Source of the DNA: Rhodococcus opacus
GTDB taxonomy: Bacteria; Actinomycetota; Actinomycetes; Mycobacteriales; Mycobacteriaceae
Assembly: GCF_012396235.1 (NCBI RefSeq)
Contig: NZ_JAAXPA010000005.1
Coordinates: forward strand, 62,001-126,000
Length of the DNA stretch: 64,000 nt
Direction of reading: 5' to 3'
In this document: positions 52,922 through 61,377 of the stretch, one piece after another
Layout of the letters: each line of letters begins with the position of its first letter
How positions within the stretch are numbered: position 1 is the stretch's first letter
The notes under the pieces: model-generated
Told to the model about the DNA's origin: nothing
The model's database searches: none
The model's input: the letters and a program-made list of their open reading frames with translations, nothing else
Program-made: the position numbers and the translations under genes

Positions 52922-54073
52922 ATGGGCAAGCTGAACGAGGAAGAGGCGTACCTGGTCGAGACGGTGCGCGCCTTCATCGACCGCGACGTGAAGCCGACGG
53001 TGCAGGCGGTGGAACACGCCAACGAATACCCCGAGAAGTGGATCGAGCAGATGAAGCAGATCGGGATCTACGGTCTGGCGGTCCCGGAGGAGTACGGCGG
53101 ATCTCCGGTGTCGATGCCCTGTTACGCGCAGGTGACCCAGGAACTGGCCCGCGGGTGGATGAGCCTGGCCGGAGCCATGGGCGGGCACACCGTCGTCGCG
53201 AAGCTGCTGTCGCTGTACGGCACCGAGGAGCAGAAGCAGCAGTACCTGCCGAAGATGGCGACCGGCGAGATCCGGGCCACCATGGCGCTGACCGAGCCCG
53301 GCGGCGGTTCGGATCTGCAGGCCATGTCCACCAACGCCAAGACCGACGGCGACGATCTGGTGATCACCGGTTCGAAGACGTGGATCTCCAACGCCCGCCG
53401 ATCCGGCCTGATCGCGCTGCTCTGCAAGACCGATCCGAGCGCGACCCCCAAGCACAAGGGCATCTCGATCGTCCTGGTCGAACACGGTCCCGGTCTGACG
53501 GTGTCGCGGGATCTACCGAAGCTCGGCTACAAGGGCGTCGAGACGTGCGAGCTGTCGTTCGACGGTTACCGCACCCCCGCCACGGCGATCCTCGGCGGCA
53601 CCCCGGGCAAGGGGTTCGCGCAGATGATGAAGGGCCTCGAGACCGGCCGCATCCAGGTGGCCTGCCGGGCGCTGGGCGTGGCCACGGCGGCGCTCGAGGA
53701 CTCCCTCGCCTACGCGCAGCAGCGGGAGAGCTTCGGCAAGCCGATCTGGAAGCACCAGTCGATCGGCAACTACCTGGCCGACATGGCAACCAAGCTGACG
53801 GCGGCACGGCAGCTGACCTGGCACGCGGCCGAGCAGTACGACAGCGGCGACCGGTGCGACATGGAGGCCGGCATGGCCAAGCTGTACGCGTCCGAAGTCG
53901 CGATGGACATCGCCCTCAACGCGGTGCGCATCCACGGCGGCTACGGCTATTCCACCGAGTACGACGTCGAGCGGTACTTCCGCGACGCCCCACTGATGAT
54001 CGTCGGCGAGGGCACCAACGAGATCCAGCGCAACGTCATCGTCTCGCAACTCGTGTCGCGGGGCGGTCTGTAG
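52922..54073 (+). CDS. Acyl-CoA dehydrogenase (methylsuccinyl-CoA type possible)
   Basis: 383 residues: MALTEPGGGSDLQAMST, GSKTWISNARRSG, QQRESFGKPIWKHQS, IHGGYGYSTEYDVERYFRDA and MIVGEGTNEIQRNVI. The ATG at 52922 with GGTGGAG before it is preferred to the GTG/ATG frame from 52841. It faces the CitE/MaoC/CoA-transferase operon. Desaturation of methylsuccinyl-CoA to mesaconyl-CoA would link these genes into a short route; other short branched acyl-CoAs are equally compatible. A GntR gene follows after 31 bp. Confidence 0.9.
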   Translation: MGKLNEEEAYLVETVRAFIDRDVKPTVQAVEHANEYPEKWIEQMKQIGIYGLAVPEEYGGSPVSMPCYAQVTQELARGWMSLAGAMGGHTVVAKLLSLYGTEEQKQQYLPKMATGEIRATMALTEPGGGSDLQAMSTNAKTDGDDLVITGSKTWISNARRSGLIALLCKTDPSATPKHKGISIVLVEHGPGLTVSRDLPKLGYKGVETCELSFDGYRTPATAILGGTPGKGFAQMMKGLETGRIQVACRALGVATAALEDSLAYAQQRESFGKPIWKHQSIGNYLADMATKLTAARQLTWHAAEQYDSGDRCDMEAGMAKLYASEVAMDIALNAVRIHGGYGYSTEYDVERYFRDAPLMIVGEGTNEIQRNVIVSQLVSRGGL

Positions 54074-54104
54074 TCCGGCAACCTGCACGTAGGATCGGTG
54101 CGCG

Positions 54105-54857
54105 ATGAACGGTAGGGAACGAGAACGAGAGACGGAGCCGGCGTACCAGCTGGTGTCGAAGCAGCTCCGTGAACACATAGCCGCGGGCAAGTACCGCGGC
54201 GGCCTCAAGCTCCCTACCGAATTCGAGCTCGCGGAACAGCACGGCGTGAGCCGGCAGACCGTGCGGCGCGCATTCCAGGACCTGGTAGCCGAGGGCATCG
54301 TCTACCGGGTCCCGGGCCGCGGGACGTTCGCAGCCGAGTCCGACGGCCGATACCTGCGTCAGCTGGGGTCGATCGAGGATCTGATGAATCTGTCCACCGA
54401 CACCACCATGGAGGTGGTCTCCCCGCTGCGCCGCCGGGTCGACATCGAGGCCGCGAGCAGGCTCCGCCTCGACACCGACCTCGTCCACACGGTCGTGTTC
54501 CGGCGACGCCACGACGACACCCCGTTCGTGCTGACCACCGTGTACCTTCCCGACGAGATCGCCCGGCTCGTCGTCGACGCACCCGAGATGTCCGAGGGCG
54601 CCGTCAGTGCGTACACGATCATTGGTCTGCTGGAGCCGCACCTGCGCAGCCCCATCATCGAGGCGGCGCAATCGATCACGGTCGCACCCGCCCCCGCGGA
54701 CGTGGCCCGCGAACTCGGCTGCCCCGAAGGCCATTCGATGCTGCGGGTGGACCGCCTCTATTCCGATTCGGAAGGGCGGACCGTCGAGTTGGCGGTCAGC
54801 TACTTCCTGCCCGAGCACTACACCTATCGCGTGACCCTGCGACGCGGCGGACGCTGA
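54105..54857 (+). CDS. GntR/HutC-family (UTRA) regulator
   Basis: 250 residues. Winged HTH at 14-80: YQLVSKQLREHIAAGKY, LPTEFELAEQHGVSRQTVRRAFQDL, VYRVPGRGTFA; UTRA effector domain in the rest (VFRRRHDDTPFVLTTVYLP, EGHSMLRVDRLY). Downstream of the dehydrogenase in the same direction, so it probably controls the two divergent CoA units. The ligand would be a small metabolite, perhaps the pathway acid or its CoA ester. Confidence 0.9.
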   Translation: MNGRERERETEPAYQLVSKQLREHIAAGKYRGGLKLPTEFELAEQHGVSRQTVRRAFQDLVAEGIVYRVPGRGTFAAESDGRYLRQLGSIEDLMNLSTDTTMEVVSPLRRRVDIEAASRLRLDTDLVHTVVFRRRHDDTPFVLTTVYLPDEIARLVVDAPEMSEGAVSAYTIIGLLEPHLRSPIIEAAQSITVAPAPADVARELGCPEGHSMLRVDRLYSDSEGRTVELAVSYFLPEHYTYRVTLRRGGR

Positions 54858-54905
54858 GCGGCCGCGTCCTTCTGCCGTCCTCGCGCTCGACCGACGTTTC
54901 CACGC

Positions 54906-55016
54906 CCCATCCCGGCACTGCTGCCGTTCCGTCCCGAACTCCGCGACGTGTTCGAGGCGAACGAACCGATGCGCAAGCAGACCGGGGACTTCACCGCCGG
55001 CACGGGTGAACAGTAG
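54906..55016 (+). other. Open segment resembling a gene end
   Basis: This 37-codon frame reads ALLPFRPELRDVFEANEPM then RKQTGDFTAGTGEQ and a stop, with a protein-like composition but no start codon or RBS. I do not recognise the family. It may be the tail of a lost gene between the GntR and helicase genes (54858-55172); the rest of that gap shows nothing. Confidence 0.3.
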
Positions 55017-55172
55017 AGACCGGCCGGTACGAATCGAGGTCCGTGCGGCACCTCGAGCGACCGTCCAGTCCCTCTGCCAGGGGATGACGCCTCGAAGTTC
55101 ACCCCCTCGACCCGATAGTGTGCACTGCGGGGGCACGCGCACGTCATCACCGAGAATTCGCAGAGGTTTACA

Positions 55173-58100
55173 TTGTCGAGTCCCGAAAACGACGCCGAGC
55201 TCGCAGGCCGCGTCCAGCGCCTGCTGCAGTTTTTGCGTGAGATCGTCAGGGCTCGCACGAAGCCGGTCCTCCGCGTCGACCAGCACGAACAGGTCGAATG
55301 GCTGCATCAGGACGGCCGGACGATCCAACTCGATTCCGACGCCGCGCAGGGTGACATCGTCCTGCGCGTGCCCCTCATCGGTGTCGAGGATCCGCCGGAA
55401 CTGCCCACGGTCCTGGCCGGCTGGGTGGATGCGTCGGCCCGCTCCGACAGCTCGCGTTCCGATCTCGAACTGAACGCGTCCGACGCCTACGCAGAGGACT
55501 CCGACGAGGAATACGACGTGCGTCGCGCGTATGACTTCCGGCAGGCGTTCGACGCCTACGTGCCGCGCTGGCAGGCGTGGGCGAAGGCCGACCGGGAGCG
55601 TCGCCCGCACGCCGATCTGTACCAGTCGTTGCAGCGGATGCTGCAGGAGCTGAACGCCCGCCCCGAGTCGATCGAACTTGTTCTCGCGTCCGGTCTGCTG
55701 ACCCTGGCGGGCGCCGGTCCGGTCGACGGCGTCCAGACCCACCTGGTCACCCAGTCCGCGAGCATCCACCGCGACCCCCGGACCGGCGACCTGCTGGTGC
55801 GGCTGATCGCGGGCTCGCAGCCCCGGCTCGAGGACTCCCAGCTGTTCACCGGACTGGACATTTACGACAGCGCGCACGCGATGCCGCTGCAGAAGCAACT
55901 GCAGGACACGGCCGCGTCGCCGCTGAGCGACGGCGTTCGCGCACTGCTCGCGGAGTGGGCACCGAAGTCGCTGATGACGCCTGTCACGGTGCGGGACGGC
56001 GTCCGGCCACCCGACGCCGACGCCGACGGCACCCTCACGCTGTCGCCGGCCCTGGTCCTGCGGAAGCGCAGTGCGTTCGCGCTGGTCGAGTATTACGAGC
56101 AGATGATCTCCCACCTCGAACGCGACGGCGCGACCGTTCCCCTCGGGCTCGCGCAGCTGGTCGAGGCGATCGAGCCGGCAGACCGGCTGTCGTGGCTCGA
56201 GCGCACCGGCGCCGCCACCTCGTCGACGCTCGCCGAGGACCCGCTCTTCCCGCTCCCGGCCAACGCCGAGCAGTCGCAGATCATCGAGCGGCTCGGCGGC
56301 GACAGCGGAGTGGTGGTCGAGGGCCCGCCCGGCACGGGCAAGACCCACACGATCGCCAACCTGGTGTCGGCGTTGCTCGCGCGCGGCCAGCGGGTGCTCG
56401 TCACGAGCGAGAAGGCGCAGGCGCTTCGGGTGCTGAGGGACAAGCTCCCGCCCGAGATGCAGGAACTGTGCGTCTCCATCACCGATCTCTCCCGCGGCGG
56501 CTCGGACGAGCTCACCCGCAGCGTCGCGACGATCGCCGAACGGAAGTCGTCGTTCAACCCGCACAGCGAGGGCCAGAAGATCGCCGATCTCCGCGCCCAG
56601 CGGGACGAGGCCGTGCAGAAGCGGGCCGTCGTGCTCGAGCAGGTGAAGGCGCTGCGCGAGTCCGAGACCTACCTCCACGACGCTGTGGCGGACGGCTACG
56701 AGGGCACCGCCGCCACCATCGTCCGCAAGGTCATGGGTCTGCAGGATGCCTTCGAGTGGCTTCCCGGTCCGCTGCTGAGCGAGCAGCCGCCCCTCACCGG
56801 CACCGAGGTCGAGACGCTGCGCCGCCTCTCGGTGACCGCATCCCCCGAACGGGCGCGGCGGTCCCGTCAGACGCTTCCCGTGCTCGACTCGCTGCTGCCC
56901 AACCGGGCCGAACTCGAACGACTCTGCTCGCGGGCGTCGACCAGTATCCCCATCGACACCCCGCAGTCGGCGCATCTGCTCGAGGTCCTCGGGGGCGTCG
57001 ACCCCGAGACCGCGTACACCGTTCGCCGGCACTGCAAGGAACTGCAGGCCCGCGCTCACGACGTCCTCGACCTCGACGGCCAGTTCCAGGGCCTCGCCGA
57101 CACGGTCCTCTCCGGCCGTGCGACGCACCTGTGGGGTCGGCTGGACGCCCTGCCCGCGATCGTCGAGGCGGCCGCGGCCGCCGACCGCTACATCGGTGCG
57201 CACGACGTCCAGTGCGCCGTCATGACCCGACCCGCACTGCAGGCGGTCGGTGCACTCGCCGTCGCGATGGAATCCGGCGCCGTCGAGTGGAAGGCACGTT
57301 TCCGTCGCAGCGAAGAGCAGAAGGCCGTCGAAGAACTCGGCCTCGATGCCACCGTCGACGGCGCACCCGCCACGACCGCCGCCACGGTGCGGCTCGTGAC
57401 CGAGCACCTGCGCGCCCACGACGCCGCGCAGACCGCCGCCACCCTGCTGGCGGACCTCCGGATTCCGGTCGACATGAACGGATCCCGTGCCGTCCAGGTC
57501 GACAGCCTCAACATGATCGTCGGCCGGGTGGCTCGGGTGCGCGCCCTCCTCGTCTCCCGCGACGCGCTGGCCCGCGAACTGTTCGCACTGTCCCCGAACG
57601 CGCCGCGGATCCGCACTCTCGCGGATGCCGTCGCGGTGGCCGGGGCCGCCGAGGCGATCACCACGCGTGCCGACGTGGACAGTGCCCGTGCGGAACTCGA
57701 CGCCATCGTCTCGGCCGTCTCCACCGAGGTCGACGCGGGACCGTCGCCGGAAGGCACCGCCCTGGTGGCGGCGCTCGATCAGGCCGACAACGCGGCCCTC
57801 TCGGATGCCCTCAGCCGCTACGCGATCGCCCGCGTCGAACAGCAGGATCAGCGACTGTTCGACGAACTGTCCGACAAACTCTCACCCGTCGCCCCGGCGC
57901 TGTACGAACTGGTGCGCAGAACGGCGGCGCTCACCGAGTGGGACGAGATGAGCTGGCAGATGTCGGAGGCCTGGGCGTGGCGCCGTGCCCGCCAATGGGT
58001 CACCGAACAGCACCGTGCCGGTCGTGAGCAGGAACTGGAAGCCGAACTCAATGCCGTCGACGCGGATCTCGCGCATCTGACGGCGCGGCTCGCGGCGGCC

Positions 58101-59654
58101 ACCGCCTGGCGCGACTGCCTCGAACATCTGACGGCGGATCAGGTGCGGGCGCTGCAGACGTACCGCGAGCACATCTCGAGCATCGGTGCAGGTGCCGGTA
58201 AATACGCCGAGAAGTACCGCAGCGCAGCACGATCCGCGATGGGCGAGGCGCAGGGCGCGGTGCCCGCGTGGGTGATGCCGCTGCAGCAGGTCCTCGCGTC
58301 GATCCCGCCCGTGCCGGGCAGCTTCGACGTCGTCATCGTCGACGAGGCGAGCCAGGCCGACATCACCAACCTGTTCCTGCTGTGGCTGGCACCGCGGGTG
58401 ATCGTCGTCGGAGACGACAAACAGTGCGCACCCGCCGACATCCCCACCACCGGAACCCTCGACGACGTGTTCACCCGGCTCGACGCCTACCTGCCGGACC
58501 TTCCGGAGTACGTGCAGGCCACGCTCACGCCGCGGTCGAGCCTGTTCTCGATCCTGCGCACCAGCTTCGGGCAGGTGGTCCGGCTCCGCGAGCACTTCCG
58601 CTCGATGCCCGAGATCATCAACTGGTCGAGCACCCAGTTCTACGGCGAACTGCCGCTGGTCCCGGTGCGGCAGTTCGGCGCGGATCGGCTTCCGCCGCTG
58701 AAACATACGTACGTATCCGATGCCACTGTGTCGGGCAAGGACGCGACGCTGACCAACCACGTCGAGGCCGCCGCCCTCGTCGACCAGCTCATCGAATGCC
58801 TCGTCGACCCCCGCTACGACGGGAAGACGTTCGGAATCGTCGTGCTGCAGGGGCAGTCCCAGGTCGACGCCATTCGAACCGAACTCGTCAAGCGCATCGG
58901 CATCGAACAATGGGAGCAGCGGCGACTGCGGGTCGGGACGCCGCCCGACTTCCAGGGCGACGAACGGAGCGTCGTCTTCCTGTCGATGGTCGTGGGACCC
59001 GAGCAGAACTTTGCACCGCTGACGGCGAACCAGTACAAGCGACGGTTCAACGTCGCGGCGTCACGGGCGCAGGACCAGCTGTGGCTGTTCCACTCCGTGA
59101 CCGTCGACGAACTGAAGCGGGCCGACCTGCGCAACTCCCTGCTCAGCTACATGATGTCGACGTCGCCGGCACCGGCCGACCCCATGCCGCAGGACGTCGA
59201 CCGCGACGTCCGGATCCCCCCGTTCGACAACCTGCTCGAGCAGCGGGTGTTCAACGACATCGCCGAACGCGGCTACCACGTCAATTCCCAAGTCGAGGTG
59301 AACAATCGCCGCATCGACCTCGTCGTCACCGGTGGCACCATGAGACTCGCCGTCGAATGCGACGGTGACGCGTTCTCGACCACCCCGGAACAACGGATCG
59401 CGGACCTCGAACGCGAACAGGAACTCAAACGGTGCGGCTGGACGTTCTGGCGCGTCCGCGAGTCGGAGTACTACCTCGACCCGAAGGCCGCTCTGTCGAG
59501 TCTGTGGGAGACTCTGGACAACCTGGGCATCGCGCCGCACGCGGTGGATCACGCGATCGCCATCGAAGCGGCCGCCACCGAGCGGGCAGCGCGCGAGGCC
59601 GCGGCGTCCGAGCGCGGAAAGCACGCGGCCCCCATTGGCGCTGCGCGCCCGTGA
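55173..59654 (+). CDS. SF1-type helicase with C-terminal nuclease-like domain
   Basis: 1493 residues, probably translated from TTG with AGAGGT upstream. N-terminal 370 residues have no motif I recognise. Walker A VEGPPGTGKT near 383-390 and motif Ia VLVTSEKAQALRVL begin helicase domain 1A; residues about 480-1030 form a long helical insertion; Walker B VIVDEASQADI near 1053, then GDDKQCAP, and motif VI FNVAASRAQDQLWLF near 1290. The last 130 residues (NNRRIDLVVTGG, AVECDGD, FWRVRESEYY) look like a Vsr/DUF559-type endonuclease fold with an acidic ECDGD and RVRE pattern. Helicase-plus-nuclease singletons of this build often serve in DNA restriction or phage defence; a repair role is also possible. 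Its stop codon lies in the palindromic repeat at 59651. Confidence 0.85.
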   Translation: MSSPENDAELAGRVQRLLQFLREIVRARTKPVLRVDQHEQVEWLHQDGRTIQLDSDAAQGDIVLRVPLIGVEDPPELPTVLAGWVDASARSDSSRSDLELNASDAYAEDSDEEYDVRRAYDFRQAFDAYVPRWQAWAKADRERRPHADLYQSLQRMLQELNARPESIELVLASGLLTLAGAGPVDGVQTHLVTQSASIHRDPRTGDLLVRLIAGSQPRLEDSQLFTGLDIYDSAHAMPLQKQLQDTAASPLSDGVRALLAEWAPKSLMTPVTVRDGVRPPDADADGTLTLSPALVLRKRSAFALVEYYEQMISHLERDGATVPLGLAQLVEAIEPADRLSWLERTGAATSSTLAEDPLFPLPANAEQSQIIERLGGDSGVVVEGPPGTGKTHTIANLVSALLARGQRVLVTSEKAQALRVLRDKLPPEMQELCVSITDLSRGGSDELTRSVATIAERKSSFNPHSEGQKIADLRAQRDEAVQKRAVVLEQVKALRESETYLHDAVADGYEGTAATIVRKVMGLQDAFEWLPGPLLSEQPPLTGTEVETLRRLSVTASPERARRSRQTLPVLDSLLPNRAELERLCSRASTSIPIDTPQSAHLLEVLGGVDPETAYTVRRHCKELQARAHDVLDLDGQFQGLADTVLSGRATHLWGRLDALPAIVEAAAAADRYIGAHDVQCAVMTRPALQAVGALAVAMESGAVEWKARFRRSEEQKAVEELGLDATVDGAPATTAATVRLVTEHLRAHDAAQTAATLLADLRIPVDMNGSRAVQVDSLNMIVGRVARVRALLVSRDALARELFALSPNAPRIRTLADAVAVAGAAEAITTRADVDSARAELDAIVSAVSTEVDAGPSPEGTALVAALDQADNAALSDALSRYAIARVEQQDQRLFDELSDKLSPVAPALYELVRRTAALTEWDEMSWQMSEAWAWRRARQWVTEQHRAGREQELEAELNAVDADLAHLTARLAAATAWRDCLEHLTADQVRALQTYREHISSIGAGAGKYAEKYRSAARSAMGEAQGAVPAWVMPLQQVLASIPPVPGSFDVVIVDEASQADITNLFLLWLAPRVIVVGDDKQCAPADIPTTGTLDDVFTRLDAYLPDLPEYVQATLTPRSSLFSILRTSFGQVVRLREHFRSMPEIINWSSTQFYGELPLVPVRQFGADRLPPLKHTYVSDATVSGKDATLTNHVEAAALVDQLIECLVDPRYDGKTFGIVVLQGQSQVDAIRTELVKRIGIEQWEQRRLRVGTPPDFQGDERSVVFLSMVVGPEQNFAPLTANQYKRRFNVAASRAQDQLWLFHSVTVDELKRADLRNSLLSYMMSTSPAPADPMPQDVDRDVRIPPFDNLLEQRVFNDIAERGYHVNSQVEVNNRRIDLVVTGGTMRLAVECDGDAFSTTPEQRIADLEREQELKRCGWTFWRVRESEYYLDPKAALSSLWETLDNLGIAPHAVDHAIAIEAAATERAAREAAASERGKHAAPIGAARP

Positions 59655-59690
59655 GTACTTATTAACGTCCCGCGGTTAACAAGTACTCAC
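59651..59690. repeat. 40-bp palindromic repeat, copy 1
   Basis: GTGAGTACTTATTAAC and GTTAACAAGTACTCAC are complementary arms (one mismatch) around GTCCCGCG. Copy 2 at 60580 differs at two arm positions. Weaker complementarity continues outward on both sides (GCGCTGCGCGCCC against GGTGCGGAGCGC). The helicase stop TGA is formed by the left arm. Confidence 0.9.
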
Positions 59691-59703
59691 AGGTGCGGAG
59701 CGC

Positions 59704-60594
59704 ATGAGAATCCAGGAGTTCACCGTCTCCGACGAGACGTCGGGGCCGTATGCGATCACGGCCGGGCCCGACCAGGCCTTGTGGGTGACGCTCGTCCACG
59801 CCGGTCGCATCGCGCGCCTCACAGTCGACGGCGAAGTCGCGACGTATCCGCTCGACACCGCGGAGTGTGGGCCCACCATCATCACGTCGGGTCCGGACGA
59901 CGCCTTGTGGTTCAGACGATTCCGCGACCACCGGATCGGGCGGCTGACGTCGGACGGTGCGATCGATTCCTTCCCGACCCCGACCGCGGACAGCGGCCCG
60001 TTCGGGATCGTCGCCGGCCCGGACGGTGCACTGTGGTTCACCGAGACGAATGCCGATCGGATCGGGCGGATCACCACTGACGGGAAGATCACCGAGTTTC
60101 CTCTGCCCACGGACGGCGGGTTCCCTTCGGCGATCACGTCGGGCCGGGACGACGCACTGTGGTTCACCCTCAACCAGGCGAACGCGATCGGCCGTATCGA
60201 CGTCGATGACAACGTCGCGACGCATTCTCTACCCACGCCCGCCGCCGGGCCGGTGGGAATCACGCGCGGGACCGACGACGCGCTGTGGTTCGTCGAGATC
60301 GGCGCCGGGCAGATCGGCCGGATCTCCGCCCACGGCCGGATCGACGAGTTCGCACTCCCGGACCGCTCGGCCCGACCTCACGCCGTCGTCGCCGACCCCG
60401 ACGGCGGTTGCTGGTTCACCGAATGGGGCGCAAACCGCATCGGACACATCGGGCCGGGCGGCGACATCACCGAATACGACCTGCCGACACCGTCTTCGGA
60501 GCCGCACGGGATCGCCGTGGGACCGGACGGTGCGGTCTGGGTCGCGCTGGAGATCGGACGTGTTGTGTGCTTCGCACCCGTGAGTACTTGTTAA
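59704..60594 (+). CDS. vgb: Virginiamycin B lyase (streptogramin B resistance)
   Basis: 296-residue seven-bladed propeller; blades carry the recurrent GPDGALWFTE-type strand. Vgb enzymes linearise streptogramin B antibiotics by C-O bond elimination, using a His, a Glu and a second His at +40 and +42 (His228, Glu268, His270 in the Staphylococcus enzyme). Here His226 in RPHAVV, Glu266 and His268 in SEPHG show exactly that spacing. Length equals the family's. The start ATG lies in the right flank of repeat copy 1 and the last four codons plus TAA lie in repeat copy 2, so the whole gene occupies the space between two repeats. The resistance function is predicted, not shown. Confidence 0.9.
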   Translation: MRIQEFTVSDETSGPYAITAGPDQALWVTLVHAGRIARLTVDGEVATYPLDTAECGPTIITSGPDDALWFRRFRDHRIGRLTSDGAIDSFPTPTADSGPFGIVAGPDGALWFTETNADRIGRITTDGKITEFPLPTDGGFPSAITSGRDDALWFTLNQANAIGRIDVDDNVATHSLPTPAAGPVGITRGTDDALWFVEIGAGQIGRISAHGRIDEFALPDRSARPHAVVADPDGGCWFTEWGANRIGHIGPGGDITEYDLPTPSSEPHGIAVGPDGAVWVALEIGRVVCFAPVSTC

Positions 60595-60619
60595 CGTCCC
60601 GCGGTTAATAAGTACTCAC
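60580..60619. repeat. 40-bp palindromic repeat, copy 2
   Basis: GTGAGTACTTGTTAAC, GTCCCGCG, GTTAATAAGTACTCAC. Outer flanks are also complementary (TGTGCTTCGCACCC against GGCGCGAAGCGCACA), making a hairpin of about 70 bases. The lyase stop TAA (60592-60594) lies inside. The structure may end transcription from both sides, since paaI converges on it. Confidence 0.9.
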
Positions 60620-60638
60620 AGGCGCGAAGCGCACATGC

Positions 60639-61052
60639 TCACGGGCGCGGCTGCGCACGACTGTCGCCGCGGAACTCGGCGATGACGTCGTCGCCGCGCC
60701 GGACGGTGACGTCGTAGATGCCGTTGCGCCCGAATCGGGCCCGCTCCACGGCCTCGGCGACGAGGGTGTCGCCGAGGCGGGTGGCGGTCAGGAATCGGAT
60801 GTCGGCGCGGGCGGCGACGGCGGGTGAGTCGTATCCGTTGCACGCCATCGCGAATGCGGTGTCGGCGAGGGTGAACACGAAGCCGCCGTGGGTGATGCCG
60901 TGGCCGTTGACCATGGTCTCACCCACGACCATCGACGCGACCGCGTGGCCGGGGCTGAGCTCGAGGATCTCGATGCCGAGCGCCTGGGACGCGTTGTCGG
61001 CCTCGAACATCTTCCGCGCGATACGGCATTCCGCGGACGCGTCGACAGTCAT
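60639..61052 (-). CDS. paaI: Phenylacetate-pathway thioesterase PaaI
   Basis: 137 residues, hotdog acyl-CoA thioesterase: ALGIEILELSPGHAVASM, VNGHGITHGGFVFTLADTAFAMACN with the catalytic Asp-type region, and VAARADIRFLTATRLGDTL. PaaI removes CoA from ring-hydroxylated or dead-end phenylacetyl-CoA derivatives. Last gene of the paaZ operon here, 7 bp after the EthD-like gene. Confidence 0.9.
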   Translation of the reverse strand: MTVDASAECRIARKMFEADNASQALGIEILELSPGHAVASMVVGETMVNGHGITHGGFVFTLADTAFAMACNGYDSPAVAARADIRFLTATRLGDTLVAEAVERARFGRNGIYDVTVRRGDDVIAEFRGDSRAQPRP

Positions 61053-61059
61053 GGTTCTC

Positions 61060-61377
61060 CTACTGGTTGTAGACGGATTCTTCTTCTTGGACGTACATGG
61101 TGACGCCGCCGGTGGCGAAGTTGCGGACGTCCTTGCCCGCCTGCTTCATCTCCTCGGACTGCAACCCGGACTTCATGGTGGCGGCGTCGGGGAACACGAG
61201 GCTCGCCACCGCGTAGTACGGCGGCGTGCCGCCGTCGAGGGCACTGCACTTGCCCCAGGTGAAGTCGGACAGGCCGGGAACCTTGCGGGCCAGCGGCATG
61301 TGGGTGTCGCGGTAGTAGGCGTCGAACGCCTCGGGGTCATCGGGCTGGCCGTAGCAGACGGCGACCTTGAAGCTCAT
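61060..61377 (-). CDS. EthD-family protein in the paa operon
   Basis: 105 residues: KVAVCYGQPDDPEAFDAYYRDTHMPLARKVPG is the EthD signature region, ending in ATGGVTMYVQEEESVYNQ. Its ATG overlaps the paaZ stop (ATGA). Similar small proteins accompany actinobacterial phenylacetate clusters; the role is not established. Third EthD-like gene of the window. Confidence 0.85.
   Translation of the reverse strand: MSFKVAVCYGQPDDPEAFDAYYRDTHMPLARKVPGLSDFTWGKCSALDGGTPPYYAVASLVFPDAATMKSGLQSEEMKQAGKDVRNFATGGVTMYVQEEESVYNQ

Noticed and set aside
54036-57419. 1127-codon open frame on the minus strand
   Set aside because: Antisense to the helicase gene; its product has no recognisable motif and the composition of a high-GC shadow frame.
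58702-58723. AACATACG-TACGTA match to the regulon half-site
   Set aside because: It lies deep inside the helicase coding region, has no right half, and no promoter is expected there.
59651-60619. Reading the repeats as integron attC sites
   Set aside because: The hairpins are too symmetric and lack the R/L-box bulges of attC sites, and no integron integrase is present; REP/MITE or terminator fits better.
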